Positions 8,281-18,750 are shown, counted from the first letter of the stretch. The stretch is 64,000 nucleotides of DNA from Parapedobacter pyrenivorans (GCF_014636865.1 NZ_BMER01000001.1:2034718-2098717); one strand, 5' to 3'. The notes: generated by a model not told the origin, from the letters alone. Program-made: numbers and translations.

Positions 8281-8315
8281 TCGTGAATAGTTTTCATCTC
8301 CATTTTTATTCGCTA

Positions 8316-9020
8316 CTACGGGGTGGTTACTGCCACTGGCAATACTTTCCCATTGAAAAATCGATGGCCTGTGAGGGCGAAGTTGGCGATGTAGTCGCCC
8401 ATCTCTTTTGCCGTCACCGGCGACTCATATTGCGGAAACGCTTTTGCAAGCATTTCTGTTTGAGCCGAACCCAAAGCTAAGCAATTTATTTTAATGGCGA
8501 GCTCCGCAAGTTCCAGGGCTAAACATTCCGTAAGCGCATGGAGCGCTGCCTTGCTAGCTGAGTAAGCTGCCAAGCCCGGAAACTTGACGCTGCCCTGGTA
8601 TCCACCCATGCTGCCGATATTCACAATGTGGCTGCCGGATGGCATCAATGGTAGCAGATGTTGTATCATCTGTATGTGCCCTAGGAAATTGCTTTCCAGC
8701 ATGGTTGTGCAATCGTCTTTGGTGGTCTCGGCAAATGGTTTGTTGATGAGTGTACCCGCATTGTTGATCAATATATCCACCTGTCCGATTTTTTCAATCA
8801 GGAGCGGAAGCAGGTCGTTTTCATAGTCGCCATAAACGATGTCAAAGGACAACGTATGTATAATCGATTCAGGATTGCGCCGAATGGCGGCTTTTTGCAA
8901 TTTGTTCAAGCCATCTTGTGAACGGGCCACCGCGACAATGCGGTTGCCTACCTCGGCCAATGCCAAAGCCGTTTCAAATCCGATACCGTTGCTTGCTCCG
9001 GTGACTATAATGTTTGCCAT
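8316..9020 (-). CDS. Short-chain dehydrogenase/reductase (SDR)
   Basis: This is a classical SDR of 234 residues that uses NAD(P)H on a carbonyl or alcohol substrate. The nucleotide-binding motif TGASNGIG is at 7-14, NNAG at 86-89, and the catalytic Ser137, Tyr153 and Lys157 (YSASK) are all present. Arg and Ser after the second strand (VARSQ) suggest NADPH preference. The length and the loop around SMGGYQG are similar to sepiapterin-reductase-like members. It ends 12 bases from the flippase-like gene stop upstream on the same strand, so the two may form an operon. Confidence 0.9.
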   Translation of the reverse strand: MANIIVTGASNGIGFETALALAEVGNRIVAVARSQDGLNKLQKAAIRRNPESIIHTLSFDIVYGDYENDLLPLLIEKIGQVDILINNAGTLINKPFAETTKDDCTTMLESNFLGHIQMIQHLLPLMPSGSHIVNIGSMGGYQGSVKFPGLAAYSASKAALHALTECLALELAELAIKINCLALGSAQTEMLAKAFPQYESPVTAKEMGDYIANFALTGHRFFNGKVLPVAVTTP

Positions 9021-9032
9021 TGATTCGTGTTT

Positions 9033-10025
9033 TTAGCGATGCTCTTCGTCGTCATTTTCTTTATCCATTTCGGCCTCTTCAGCTGTAGGCAGCCGGTCCT
9101 CACCCAAACCCTGTGGATGGAGAATAAAATAGGAACCGAATGCGGCCAATGAGGCGGAAGTGAGGTAGAACAGCAAACTGATAAGCAAAGCGAGGTGTTT
9201 GTCCATTTGGAAGTATTCCGCACCAAAGACAAAAACCATCTCCCGTGCACCGAGTCCTCCTACGGTGAAAGGTACCACCGCTACCAAGGAGGAGAGCAGG
9301 AACATGAATAAATAAGGAGAGAATTTGCCCTCAAATCCCAGCGCATATAGTAAAAATATGACGCAGATGACCTGCATGGACTGTACGCCCAGCGCTTTAA
9401 AGTGTGTTCGTACAAACCTTTTGCTGTAATCAGAAAAATACCGATGGATAATAACGTAGTACGCCACGGAGCCCAGTACAACGACAACGATGGGGATTTC
9501 ATTCGGGATCTGGAGGCGCGGTATAAAAATCACCAATGTCGATGTAATTAAGCACAGCGCCCATAGGCCACTTAACCGGTCGAAGAAAACTGCGGACAGA
9601 AGCTTGCGGCCCTTAACCCTGAATTTGCGCCGCAGAAAATAGATTTTATATCCGTCACCGCCAACTCCTCCGGGCAAGAACAGGTTGTAAAACAATCCCA
9701 ATAGGTACAACTTGAGATTATATCGTTCAGACAAATCTAGGCCTACGCCTTTGAAAAAACCATTAAGACGGGATGAAGCGATGAAGATCGAGCAGCAATA
9801 GGCTGTAAACGCGAGGAGCAGGAATACGGGATTGGAACCCAGTATAGCTTCTTTGATGAACTGCCAAAAACTGGGTGGAAATTCGTCGGAACCCGCTTTG
9901 ATATTCTCCATTGCCTGCTCCCGGTAATCCGATTCGACTTTACTAAACACCCAATACAACGCAGCAGCCGTGATGCAGACCTTAAAACCAGTTTTGGTTA
10001 TACGCCAAATTTTATTTCGAGTCAT
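9033..10025 (-). CDS. Flippase-like membrane protein (UPF0104 family)
   Basis: The protein has about 330 residues and eight predicted membrane helices. It belongs to the lysylphosphatidylglycerol synthase/flippase-like family. The family's motif appears as LFYNLFLPGGVGGDGYKIYFL (about 110-130) and a later VPFTVGGLGAREMVFVF (about 245-260). These differ from the flippase-like protein at 4788, so the two are distant paralogues. The ATG at 10025 (MTRNKIW) is chosen over one fifteen codons upstream because it directly precedes the hydrophobic region. It probably moves or modifies a membrane lipid; the substrate is unknown. Confidence 0.85.
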   Translation of the reverse strand: MTRNKIWRITKTGFKVCITAAALYWVFSKVESDYREQAMENIKAGSDEFPPSFWQFIKEAILGSNPVFLLLAFTAYCCSIFIASSRLNGFFKGVGLDLSERYNLKLYLLGLFYNLFLPGGVGGDGYKIYFLRRKFRVKGRKLLSAVFFDRLSGLWALCLITSTLVIFIPRLQIPNEIPIVVVVLGSVAYYVIIHRYFSDYSKRFVRTHFKALGVQSMQVICVIFLLYALGFEGKFSPYLFMFLLSSLVAVVPFTVGGLGAREMVFVFGAEYFQMDKHLALLISLLFYLTSASLAAFGSYFILHPQGLGEDRLPTAEEAEMDKENDDEEHR

Positions 10026-10112
10026 GGGTTTGAAAGCAAAGTTCCGCAGACGTAGCCGACAACGGCTCACGCACCAAAGGTATGAAAAAGGAATCGCAGG
10101 TGGTAATTTGTG

Positions 10113-10448
10113 TTAGTTAAAGATGATTGGATATATCCTCGAATACAGCATGATCAAATAGATGATCAGCAAGGCCGAATTCAATGACAGCATCCAGTTA
10201 AGATCCGTCTTTTGATATTTGTGGCGGAGGGTAAGTATCAGCAAAGTGAGGAAACTTGCGAAAAGTAAGCCGGGAAATAGGAGGGCCCATTTATTCTTGA
10301 TATATACAAATGTCTGGCTCAAAGGGCCTACTGTTTCCTTCTCGAGGATAACGGGCGCAAATGCAAATAACAGTAGTAACATAAATAATCGAACCAATGT
10401 TTTTGCCGCGAATTTACTGATGGTATGGTTTTTGGACAGTGTCGTCAT
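10113..10448 (-). CDS. Hypothetical small membrane protein
   Basis: The gene encodes about 111 residues with three hydrophobic helices (about 20-40, 53-73 and 85-105) joined by short charged loops, including RHKYQKTD. The start is placed at the ATG at 10448 (MTTLSKN) rather than three codons upstream. No family recognised. It lies between the flippase-like gene and a divergent lipoprotein gene. It has no catalytic motif and is probably an inner-membrane accessory protein. Confidence 0.65.
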   Translation of the reverse strand: MTTLSKNHTISKFAAKTLVRLFMLLLLFAFAPVILEKETVGPLSQTFVYIKNKWALLFPGLLFASFLTLLILTLRHKYQKTDLNWMLSLNSALLIIYLIMLYSRIYPIIFN

Positions 10449-10584
10449 ACAAAGCAAATAAGGAGCTTAAAAAAACAAACATACGTGAATATCCTAAATG
10501 ACGGGTAAAAAATAGTTCATTTTATAGATGGATTCACTACCTTTACGTCATAAAAAGGCACGATTATCAATCATCTGATGTACT

Positions 10585-11109
10585 ATGAATAAATCAGTAT
10601 TTTTTCTTGCAACGCTAATAGTTAGCTCATTTTTTTCGATATCCTGCTCCTCCCAACAGGGAGCTGTAGACGGTGGTCCCGCTGCTTCTGCATGGCGCAA
10701 AGGAGTGAAGGGGCAGTGGGTATTGCAGTCGGTTGACAAAGAGAATTTCCCTACGGCTTATTCCGTCAAGACCATTTTTGAGGAAGCCCCTGCGGAATGC
10801 TTTATCGGTAGTGTTTGGAATCTGCCGAATAATGGAAAAGGTAGTATTACGTTCGACGCCGATGGAAAATTATGCGCGCCGGGCGCGGTGCGGGATATCG
10901 TCTGGTCGATTTACAATCCCGGCAAAGGAAATGGGGAACCCCAGTTTCAATTTAAGAAAATCTATCCAGGGGACAAGGCAAGCAACGTGACAGCAGGTTA
11001 CCGATTGGATTTGGCCTATGCGGATGCCGATCAGCTAACACTGCGCATGCCTTTGGATTTAGACGGCCAAACGGGTTATCTGGCATTTAATTTTGAACGA
11101 CTTCAATAG
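10585..11109 (+). CDS. Lipocalin-like lipoprotein
   Basis: The product is a 174-residue lipoprotein: a signal peptide with lipobox FSISC (Cys about 21), then a single beta-rich domain. The pattern VKGQWVLQSVDKENF followed by alternating strands, FDADGKLC and a C-terminal GYLAFNFERL resembles the lipocalin-like lipoproteins common in Bacteroidota. These are thought to bind small hydrophobic ligands, but no ligand is known here. A -7-like TACCTTTA lies about 45 bases before the ATG. Divergent from the small membrane-protein gene. Confidence 0.75.
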   Translation: MNKSVFFLATLIVSSFFSISCSSQQGAVDGGPAASAWRKGVKGQWVLQSVDKENFPTAYSVKTIFEEAPAECFIGSVWNLPNNGKGSITFDADGKLCAPGAVRDIVWSIYNPGKGNGEPQFQFKKIYPGDKASNVTAGYRLDLAYADADQLTLRMPLDLDGQTGYLAFNFERLQ

Positions 11110-11166
11110 CGCGTATATGCGGGAGCATATCATGAGTATAATTTATAGACTTAATAATTAACGATT

Positions 11167-11688
11167 ATGAAAGCAGCTATTTTATCTTTCCTGATGGTAT
11201 TGGCCGTGTCAGCACTATCTATTGCTCAACAAGACAAAAGCCAGCGGGCAAGTCCGCCGGATAGTACGATTGTAACGACCGACGACGGCGTTACGATTGC
11301 CATCCATTACAGCAAGCCGTCGCTGAAGGGGCGTCAGATCGGTGTAGAAATCGCGCCGTTTGGTAAGGTTTGGCGCACCGGGGCCAACGAGGCCACTACC
11401 TTTGAGGTGGATAAAGATGTCTTGATACAGGGGCAGCCGCTCCCGGCCGGGAAATACGGGTTGTATTCCATACCCGGAGAAAATACCATGACAATTATTT
11501 TCAATAACGTCTGGGATCAATGGGGCACTCGCTATGATGAATCGCAAGATGCGCTGCGTGTGACAGCTACTCCCTCCGGCGGCGGGGAATTGGTCGAACA
11601 ATTTACCATCAAAGCAGACAAGGCTGGAACGGTAACGCTGCGTTGGGGCGATGCCATGGTGCCATTCATCGTTAAAGCGGCGCAATAG
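11167..11688 (+). CDS. DUF2911 domain protein, secreted
   Basis: This 173-residue protein has a signal peptide ending near residue 20 (ALSIAQ). The rest is a DUF2911 domain, recognised by IHYSKPSLKGRQI, GKVWRTGANEATTFE and PAGKYGLYSIPGENTMTIIFN, with WDQWG near residue 117. The domain is common in periplasmic and surface proteins of Bacteroidota and has no established role. It follows the lipocalin-like lipoprotein after 57 bases on the same strand; a shared transcript is possible. Confidence 0.92.
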   Translation: MKAAILSFLMVLAVSALSIAQQDKSQRASPPDSTIVTTDDGVTIAIHYSKPSLKGRQIGVEIAPFGKVWRTGANEATTFEVDKDVLIQGQPLPAGKYGLYSIPGENTMTIIFNNVWDQWGTRYDESQDALRVTATPSGGGELVEQFTIKADKAGTVTLRWGDAMVPFIVKAAQ

Positions 11689-11775
11689 GGTTGCCGCAGC
11701 CATTATTCACCAATCTTTTTTCGCAATCATCCTTAAATTTAATAGCTTTACCCGCAACGTTATAAAAAAGAAAAG

Positions 11776-12648
11776 GTGAAAGGTATTATTTTGGCTGGGG
11801 GGTCGGGCACGCGATTACACCCGTTGACGTTAGCTGTGAGCAAGCAGTTGATGCCGGTGTATGACAAACCGATGATTTATTACCCCCTATCTACGCTTAT
11901 GTTGTCGGGCATCCGTGATGTGTTGATTATTTCAACGCCCCATGACCTGCCCGCATTTCAAAAACTATTGGGCGACGGTTCGCAAATCGGATGCTCATTT
12001 TCCTACGCGGTGCAGGAGGTACCTAATGGACTGGCGCAGGCGTTCGTTATTGGAGAAGATTTCATTGGAAATGAAAAAATCGCATTAATACTTGGTGATA
12101 ACATTTTCCATGGCGATGGGCTGTCGCGATTGCTGCAGCAAAGTGCGGACCCCACAGGCGGCGTAGTCTTTGCCTATCCGGTTTCCGATCCGGAACGGTA
12201 TGGCGTTGTTGAGTTCGACGAGCAGCATGATGTCGTTTCCATCGAGGAAAAGCCGACTCATCCCAAATCCAATTATGCCGTGCCGGGTTTGTACTTCTAT
12301 GATAATTCGGTGATTGAAATAGCCAAAAACATCCAGCCGTCGGCACGGGGTGAATACGAAATTACGGATGTAAACAGGGCGTACCTCCAGCAAGGGAAGT
12401 TAAAGGTCGGTGTGTTTAGCCGTGGAACCGCTTGGTTGGATACGGGTACCTTTACGTCTCTCATGCAAGCGGGGCAATTTGTACAGGTCATCGAGGAGCG
12501 GCAGGGACTGAAGATCGGCTGTATCGAAGAGGTGGCCTACCGTATGGGGTTCATTGATGCTCAACAGCTCGAAGCCATCTCGCAACCCTTATTAAAAAGT
12601 GGGTACGGGCAATACCTGTTGAAATCGGTATTGAAACTGAATGGTTAA
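11776..12648 (+). CDS. rfbA: Glucose-1-phosphate thymidylyltransferase
   Basis: RfbA joins dTTP and glucose-1-phosphate to make dTDP-glucose, the first step to dTDP-rhamnose and related sugars. The 290-residue length is standard. The signature [11 protein letters not shown] at 8-18 and the following [19 protein letters not shown] are perfect family hallmarks; LGDNIFHG and EEKP are also present. It starts with GTG. The other dTDP-rhamnose genes (rfbB, C, D) are not adjacent. The stop is three bases before the ATG of gmd, so the two are co-transcribed. Confidence 0.96.
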   Translation: MKGIILAGGSGTRLHPLTLAVSKQLMPVYDKPMIYYPLSTLMLSGIRDVLIISTPHDLPAFQKLLGDGSQIGCSFSYAVQEVPNGLAQAFVIGEDFIGNEKIALILGDNIFHGDGLSRLLQQSADPTGGVVFAYPVSDPERYGVVEFDEQHDVVSIEEKPTHPKSNYAVPGLYFYDNSVIEIAKNIQPSARGEYEITDVNRAYLQQGKLKVGVFSRGTAWLDTGTFTSLMQAGQFVQVIEERQGLKIGCIEEVAYRMGFIDAQQLEAISQPLLKSGYGQYLLKSVLKLNG

Positions 12649-12651
12649 AAC

Positions 12652-13791
12652 ATGGCGAAAATAGCGCTGATAACTGGGATAACCGGGCAGGATGGTGCCT
12701 ATCTGGCTGAATTCCTGTTAAAAAGAGGGTATCAGGTGCACGGATTGAAACGTAGGAGTTCGTTGTTCAATACCGATCGCATCGATCATTTATATCAGGA
12801 TCCCCATGAAGTAAATCGTCAGTTTACTCTTCATTACGGCGACCTTACCGACGCTACAAATCTTATCCGGATAGTTCAGGAGACCCAACCGGATGAAATC
12901 TACAACCTGGCAGCCCAAAGCCACGTAAAAGTAAGTTTTGACACCCCGGAGTATACTGCGAATGCAGATGGGTTAGGTACGTTGAGGTTATTGGAAGCTA
13001 TCCGTTTACTTGGGCTTGGGGATAAATGCCGATTTTACCAGGCGGCCACATCTGAGTTGTATGGCTTGGTGCAGGAAGTTCCCCAAAATGAGCATACACC
13101 CTTTTATCCGCGAAGCCCATATGCTGTTGCCAAACTGTACGCCTACTGGATTACTGTAAATTACCGTGAGGCGTATAGGCTTTACGCTTGCAACGGGATC
13201 TTGTTCAACCATGAGAGTCCGGTGCGAGGGGAGACCTTTGTGACGAGGAAAATCACCCGTGCAGTAGCACGCATTGCCCTGGGCCTACAAGACAAACTGT
13301 TCTTGGGTAACCTTTCCGCCCAGCGCGATTGGGGTCACGCCAAGGACTATGTGGAGGCGATGTGGCTCATGTTGCAGCAGGAAATACCGGAAGACTTCGT
13401 GGTGGCTACGGGCATCACCACTACCGTCCGTGATTTTGTGAGGATGAGTTTTGCTGAGCTGGGTATTGCTGTTGAATTTAGCGGTAAGGGCGAGCTCGAA
13501 AAAGGGGTGGTTATCGACGCTGACGAGGCACGGCTCACCGAACTCGGTATCCCTGCAGCAAACATCAAATATGGGCAGACCGTGGTAAAAGTAGACCCGG
13601 CATATTTCAGGCCCACCGAGGTGGATCTATTAATTGGAGATGCGACCAAGGCCCAACAGAAACTGGGATGGCAACCTAAGTATGACCTGAATGCCCTTGT
13701 ACAGGATATGGTTCATTCGGATTTGCACTTCATGCGAAAAGAAGCGTATCTTAAGAGCGGTGGTTTCCAATCGTTGAATTACTTCGAATAA
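12652..13791 (+). CDS. gmd: GDP-mannose 4,6-dehydratase
   Basis: Gmd converts GDP-mannose to GDP-4-keto-6-deoxymannose, the precursor of GDP-fucose and GDP-rhamnose. The 379 residues start with the NAD(P)-binding [16 protein letters not shown]. They include the Gmd-typical [36 protein letters not shown] and the catalytic YAVAK (Tyr-x3-Lys), as well as [23 protein letters not shown]-fucose synthase is not next to it, so the second step is probably encoded elsewhere. It is placed with rfbA, so this is a small nucleotide-sugar operon with two different activated sugars. Confidence 0.97.
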   Translation: MAKIALITGITGQDGAYLAEFLLKRGYQVHGLKRRSSLFNTDRIDHLYQDPHEVNRQFTLHYGDLTDATNLIRIVQETQPDEIYNLAAQSHVKVSFDTPEYTANADGLGTLRLLEAIRLLGLGDKCRFYQAATSELYGLVQEVPQNEHTPFYPRSPYAVAKLYAYWITVNYREAYRLYACNGILFNHESPVRGETFVTRKITRAVARIALGLQDKLFLGNLSAQRDWGHAKDYVEAMWLMLQQEIPEDFVVATGITTTVRDFVRMSFAELGIAVEFSGKGELEKGVVIDADEARLTELGIPAANIKYGQTVVKVDPAYFRPTEVDLLIGDATKAQQKLGWQPKYDLNALVQDMVHSDLHFMRKEAYLKSGGFQSLNYFE

Positions 13792-13899
13792 TCCATAATC
13801 ATATATCGTATTTGTCCAACTTCTCCGGTAAATGGATGTTGGAACAATTTTTGCATTACAGTTTTTATTGTGTTAGGATAAAGTTTTGCTGTATAAACC

Positions 13900-14841
13900 A
13901 TGCAAGAAGAAATACATACGATGCAAGAAACTGGTACTGAGTCCAATCCTGAGGAGATAAGAAGGGATTCCACCAAGATTTATTTCTTTGTAGTGGCTAT
14001 AGCAGCATTACTCGCAACCAATATATACTTTTACATCAAGTATAAAAATACAGGGGATAAGGTCTACGAGTTGACCAATGAGAAAGTGAATATGCAGGCT
14101 GAAATCGATCGGATAGAGGCCGAATTGGACCGATTGACAGGCGAGAATGTCGAGTTGAGTGCTTCCCTTAAAACCGCGCAAGACAGTGTGCGGTCTACCA
14201 TCACAGCGTTGCGCAGCGAGCTCGCACAAAACAATATTACGAAAGAGCAGTTGGCCAGTGCAAAGCAGGAAATCAACGAATTGAAACAACAGGTGGCGAG
14301 TTACTTAACGAACGTGGAGAATTTGCGGAGCGAAAATGCTAAACTCACCTCCGAACGCGACGACTTAAAAGAGGAAATTTCCACTTCGTCCGAGCGCGTA
14401 ACAGAACTTGAAGAGCAAAATACCGATTTGGTGGGCAAGATAAGGCTTGCTTCGGCTCTTAAGGTTTCGAACATCTCCATAAACGGGATCCGCGAACGCA
14501 GTGGCGATAAGCAAAGCGTAGAAGCACGCGCACGGAGGGTGGATAAGTTCAAGATTGATTTCACGATTGCGGATAATCCGCTGGCCGAAGTGGGCATGCA
14601 TGATGTCTACTTGCGAGTAATAGACCCCAACGGCAATTTGCGGACGACGGATAATGGACTCTTTGAGGTGGAAGGCAATCAAATACAGTATACCTATAAA
14701 ACAGCTATCAGTTTCCAGAATGACGGGGCTTCTTACGCCATTGAATGGACCGATACGAAGGGGTTTCAGAAAGGCACCTATACCATTCTTTTGTATGCAG
14801 ATAACTCGGTCATGGGACAGAGTAGCATCGTCTTAAAATAA
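13900..14841 (+). CDS. Coiled-coil membrane protein
   Basis: A 313-residue protein. A short N-terminal cytoplasmic tail is followed by one membrane helix (about 28-47, FFVVAIAALLATNIYFYI). A long coiled coil (about 50-190), rich in Glu, Leu and Lys heptads such as ELTNEKVNMQAEIDRIEAEL, comes next. A C-terminal beta-rich domain (about 195-313) contains DVYLRVIDPNGNL and KGTYTILLYAD. This layout is frequent among uncharacterised Bacteroidota envelope proteins. It may span the periplasm, but the function is not known. It is convergent with the large histidine kinase. Confidence 0.75.
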   Translation: MQEEIHTMQETGTESNPEEIRRDSTKIYFFVVAIAALLATNIYFYIKYKNTGDKVYELTNEKVNMQAEIDRIEAELDRLTGENVELSASLKTAQDSVRSTITALRSELAQNNITKEQLASAKQEINELKQQVASYLTNVENLRSENAKLTSERDDLKEEISTSSERVTELEEQNTDLVGKIRLASALKVSNISINGIRERSGDKQSVEARARRVDKFKIDFTIADNPLAEVGMHDVYLRVIDPNGNLRTTDNGLFEVEGNQIQYTYKTAISFQNDGASYAIEWTDTKGFQKGTYTILLYADNSVMGQSSIVLK

Positions 14842-14857
14842 ACTCCCCTATCAACGA

Positions 14858-17800
14858 TTAGCCAGTGGACTGCCTGACGGGCGTAGCTGGAATGCGCAAA
14901 TAGAAGGTAGTTCCTTTCCCCACATAAGTTTCATAGCGTATACTACCACCCATACCTTCCATGGCCTGCTTTACAAATGCAAGCCCAAGACCCGTTCCGG
15001 AACTCTTTGTCGTGAAGTTGGGCTGAAATAGCTTTTCCCGCACTTCAGGGTTTATGCCGTAGCCATTGTCTTGTATGGCTATAGCGACATGATTGTTCTC
15101 GTCGTAACTGATTCGGATATTAATGTAGCATTTGCGCTTAGAGAGGGCTGCCTCGATCGAATTCTTTATCAGGTTATTAAACGACCTGAGTAGCTGGTCG
15201 CGGTCTCCTTGTATGTTGATGCTATGGTGAGTGCATAGATTAACAATGTTGATTTTCACACCTTCATTGTTGCGAAACACTTCTACAGCTTTGTTCATAA
15301 TATCCAATACATCAACCTCTTTAAGTTGAGTGTCTGGCATTTTGGCAAACTCCGAAAATTCCGAAGCAATACGCGAAAGGCTATCGATTTGTTCAATGAA
15401 CGAGTCGCTGAAGCGTGCAAATCGCTCATCAAACCGGGGGTCCTTTTCTTTCCATGAACGTTCCAACTGTTGAATACCAAGCTTCAGTGGCGTAAGCGGA
15501 TTTTTAATCTCATGCGCTACCTGTTTGGCCATTTCGCGCCATGCGGATTCCCGCTCGGACCGCATAATGGTATTTGCACTTTGCTCGAGCGCAGCAATCA
15601 TCAGATTATATTCTTTGATGAGGCTGCCGATCTCATCATGCCTTTTCCAGAAAATTGGTTCATTTTGCTTACCGATGCTGGTCTTCGCGAGACTGCGCTG
15701 CACCAGTGCCAAAGGGGCGGTGATCTTGTTGGCGACAAATACAGCGAATAATCCAAGTACCAATATAACCAGGGCGTAAATATTAACAAGCGTATTGAGG
15801 AGAAGCCCTACATTCTGGCCAAATTCCTTTCGATAGCTGTAATGTGGCAAACTGAGAAATGCAATCGGCTCATATCCGTCATCTCTGATCGGGGCATAAG
15901 CTGCAATGAAATTTAGGCTGCCAATATGTTCATGCTGTATGAATTCAGAGCGCTGGTATCGCGCCATATGAAGCCATGCTTGCGGATGCATGTAACGCGA
16001 TGTTAATGCAAGGTCGTATATCCGTGGCTGGGTGGAATAAATCAGCTGGCCATTTGTGTCATATAGGTTGAGGTCGGAGGCAATGGATTCCGCAATGGCA
16101 TTGAATTGTTCGTCCGTAGATATTCCACGGTTTAGGTTAGCCTCCTTCAGCCACCTCGACTCGAATCTTCCGGCGATATCCGATACATATTTCAATACGC
16201 CGCTTTCCTGCTGTTTTTTAAATTGGCTGCTAATGCTGAAGAATGTGATAATGCCCGCCACGATTAAGGTGAGCACAACAGCTACTACCATAAATGTCTG
16301 AATTCGCGTACTGTATAACACTTTATTGGTAAGGATCAAAAAACTCCATCGGAGATTCCTTAAACTGAAATCATTGCTGTTTAGTGTCAGAACCAGCCAT
16401 CGCGTGATAAAAGCCGAGATGGCAAACAGTAAAAAGACGAGGAAAATGAAGGAGAGTGCGGCAAGCTGCATCCAGCTGCTCTGCTGAGGTCTGCTCACGA
16501 CGATCAATGTTCTGTCATTTGGGCGATACATCATGTGTTCAAACCCGTCGTCTTTGCCCAACGAAACGTACTTGCGTTGCTCGGGGGGGTAAGCCTCAGC
16601 GGATAATGGATATACATAGTTTCCGTATTGGCTTACTAGGTTTCCATATCGATAAAAGGCGTAAGCATATTGCGAAATCAATGCGGTTCGCTGCTGATCT
16701 ATTCTGCTGTCTGCGAGAATATCCGGATAGGAGGCTAACTGGCCGAAGGATCGGTTCTGCAATTCGATGAGCAGGATGCCCAATGAATTTCCGTCTTCTT
16801 GCACCGGAAGTTGGGCGAAATACTCGAAATTACCGAATCGACTATTACCCCGGTAGAAATTTTCGGAGACCTTGATGGCTCCCGATATTACTTTATTGCG
16901 GTAGGTTTCCCGTTTGATGGCGGAACTATTGCCAATCGGTACCCAGTCTGTACCATATTCATTGGCGACAAATTCGTACTTGGAAAGGTAGCCACTTAAG
17001 TAGGTCCTCTTTAGGTGCTCATTGAGCAGTTCGCGGTTTTCATTTTTCGGTTGTTTGAAGTAATCGATGAGGATGGGATCTTTTACGATTTCCTTTTCCA
17101 GATCACGGAATAAGGCAAGCGCATTGGCATCGTCTACTGCTTCCCATTGATAGATGGCTAATTTTTGTTCCTCTTCCTTTTTATCATGTAGGAATTGACT
17201 GTGCTTAATTGCGGTTATCGCAGCCAACAATAATAATGTAGAGATAAAAATAGCCAAATCGAATTGCCCGCTGCGCTTTATGTACCAGGCCCGTAATCCG
17301 ATTAATGCACTTAATAAAAAGAAGGTGACCGGGAAGTGCCTAAGCGAAAAATCATTGAAATATTGAAATGCACCGGCGACAAACAAAACAATTATCCCGA
17401 CATAAAGCAACCGCCTCGGATTGGGAATGAGTGAGTGGGCAGCCTCAACCAGCAAGTCGATAAGCAGAAGAAGAGACATCATGCTTAGGCACAAGGCAAG
17501 TATCCCTATCCAGCTGTATAGGTTAAGACCCAGTATATTCGTGACGTCGAAATTGATGGCTGAATTCATGACCAGACCAGCAAATACTTCAGCTATCGCA
17601 TAACTTACCAGGTAGATGAGCAATCCGAATAGGAAAATGAAAAGGAAACTTCCGGCTTTTCTGCGCCACACCGTCGGGATTTGGAGCTGTTTTCTGAATG
17701 AATACAGGTAGCCCACTGCCCACGTAAATGCAATGATGTTGAGCAAAAGCCCCCCCAAATGCGGAAAAAGAAAACTGGAAGCAAAATAGCGGGGGTCAAA

Positions 17801-18613
17801 AAGCCCGGTATAGAAATGGGTGGCCAGCCAACCAAAGTGGAGATCTAGATAGCGGATACCAGCCAGGCAACAGCTAAACAAGAGTACGGATGACCATACC
17901 CAGCCTCGTCCGGCCAGCCACACACAGATGATATTAAGTAATATGATGACCGAAAACCCTGCCAGCATCCACATGGCAAGCTCCAATTTGGAGAAAAATG
18001 TGTCATGTTGCCCCTCGGTTAACTTGACCGAAAACAGGTATTCGCCGGTCGTGCTCCGGATATTATAGATAAGGTGATCGCTGTATTCGGCAATTTCGAG
18101 ATTGTTGGTCTCGATGAGGTCTTTGGAAAAAACATTCTGCAAATACTCGTTGTTCTGCTGAAAGTCGGATTTTATTGGGATTAGAAACAAAGCAGAAAAA
18201 TTGCCAGCACTTTTCTTGATGGATTCGTACCATCCGTCTCCGGCTTTGATGATACCAACGCCATTGTTAATGCCGGCGTCTGTTTTAGGAACAATCTTAT
18301 CGGTACCCCAAATAACCAGTTCGTTATTTACATAGATGAAAGGGTAGATGTTATGCTGTCCAACGAAATAATCGAGAATGTCTTCCGCAAGTTCAACATC
18401 GGTTTCCATCGTCTTGAGTGCATTGTAATGGATGGTATCGTTGAGAAAATTGAAAACAATCTGCTCTTTCTTATGAAGATTACTTTGGATGGTTCGGCTA
18501 TCGAGGAGCAGGATTTCCTCGTTGTCGAAGGTAAGGTTGATGGTAACGGCTGTGCCTATAAAGCATAACGTCAACATCAACAACAATAACCTTATTTTGA
18601 CAACCGTACTCAC
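14858..18613 (-). CDS. Very large NtrY-like sensor histidine kinase
   Basis: This 1,251-residue membrane kinase is much longer than most. The N-terminal part has a first helix, an extracellular sensor region (about 35-210), a block of about ten helices (about 215-480), a second outer domain (about 490-720), a helix pair flanking a third sensor domain (about 730-950) and HAMP. The catalytic part holds the phospho-acceptor histidine in AKQVAHEIKNPLTPLKLG (about 1030), an N-box (LLRSFNNLIKNSIEAA) and G-boxes (DNGYGI, GTGLGLAFVKQ). HEIKNPLTPLKLG is typical of NtrY-like kinases. No response regulator is adjacent. It starts with GTG at 18613. Confidence 0.9.
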   Translation of the reverse strand: MSTVVKIRLLLLMLTLCFIGTAVTINLTFDNEEILLLDSRTIQSNLHKKEQIVFNFLNDTIHYNALKTMETDVELAEDILDYFVGQHNIYPFIYVNNELVIWGTDKIVPKTDAGINNGVGIIKAGDGWYESIKKSAGNFSALFLIPIKSDFQQNNEYLQNVFSKDLIETNNLEIAEYSDHLIYNIRSTTGEYLFSVKLTEGQHDTFFSKLELAMWMLAGFSVIILLNIICVWLAGRGWVWSSVLLFSCCLAGIRYLDLHFGWLATHFYTGLFDPRYFASSFLFPHLGGLLLNIIAFTWAVGYLYSFRKQLQIPTVWRRKAGSFLFIFLFGLLIYLVSYAIAEVFAGLVMNSAINFDVTNILGLNLYSWIGILALCLSMMSLLLLIDLLVEAAHSLIPNPRRLLYVGIIVLFVAGAFQYFNDFSLRHFPVTFFLLSALIGLRAWYIKRSGQFDLAIFISTLLLLAAITAIKHSQFLHDKKEEEQKLAIYQWEAVDDANALALFRDLEKEIVKDPILIDYFKQPKNENRELLNEHLKRTYLSGYLSKYEFVANEYGTDWVPIGNSSAIKRETYRNKVISGAIKVSENFYRGNSRFGNFEYFAQLPVQEDGNSLGILLIELQNRSFGQLASYPDILADSRIDQQRTALISQYAYAFYRYGNLVSQYGNYVYPLSAEAYPPEQRKYVSLGKDDGFEHMMYRPNDRTLIVVSRPQQSSWMQLAALSFIFLVFLLFAISAFITRWLVLTLNSNDFSLRNLRWSFLILTNKVLYSTRIQTFMVVAVVLTLIVAGIITFFSISSQFKKQQESGVLKYVSDIAGRFESRWLKEANLNRGISTDEQFNAIAESIASDLNLYDTNGQLIYSTQPRIYDLALTSRYMHPQAWLHMARYQRSEFIQHEHIGSLNFIAAYAPIRDDGYEPIAFLSLPHYSYRKEFGQNVGLLLNTLVNIYALVILVLGLFAVFVANKITAPLALVQRSLAKTSIGKQNEPIFWKRHDEIGSLIKEYNLMIAALEQSANTIMRSERESAWREMAKQVAHEIKNPLTPLKLGIQQLERSWKEKDPRFDERFARFSDSFIEQIDSLSRIASEFSEFAKMPDTQLKEVDVLDIMNKAVEVFRNNEGVKINIVNLCTHHSINIQGDRDQLLRSFNNLIKNSIEAALSKRKCYINIRISYDENNHVAIAIQDNGYGINPEVREKLFQPNFTTKSSGTGLGLAFVKQAMEGMGGSIRYETYVGKGTTFYLRIPATPVRQSTG

Positions 18614-18750
18614 CTTGGCATTCGTAAATTCACGTAAAAATAAGAAAAATAATCCTACGGTCAGCCGATGTAATCCGATCTTGAGATACGGATCAGGCTT
18701 CTGCAGTTACGAATACGGTAAGATAAAATTGAAGCTAGCCTTCGGTTACC

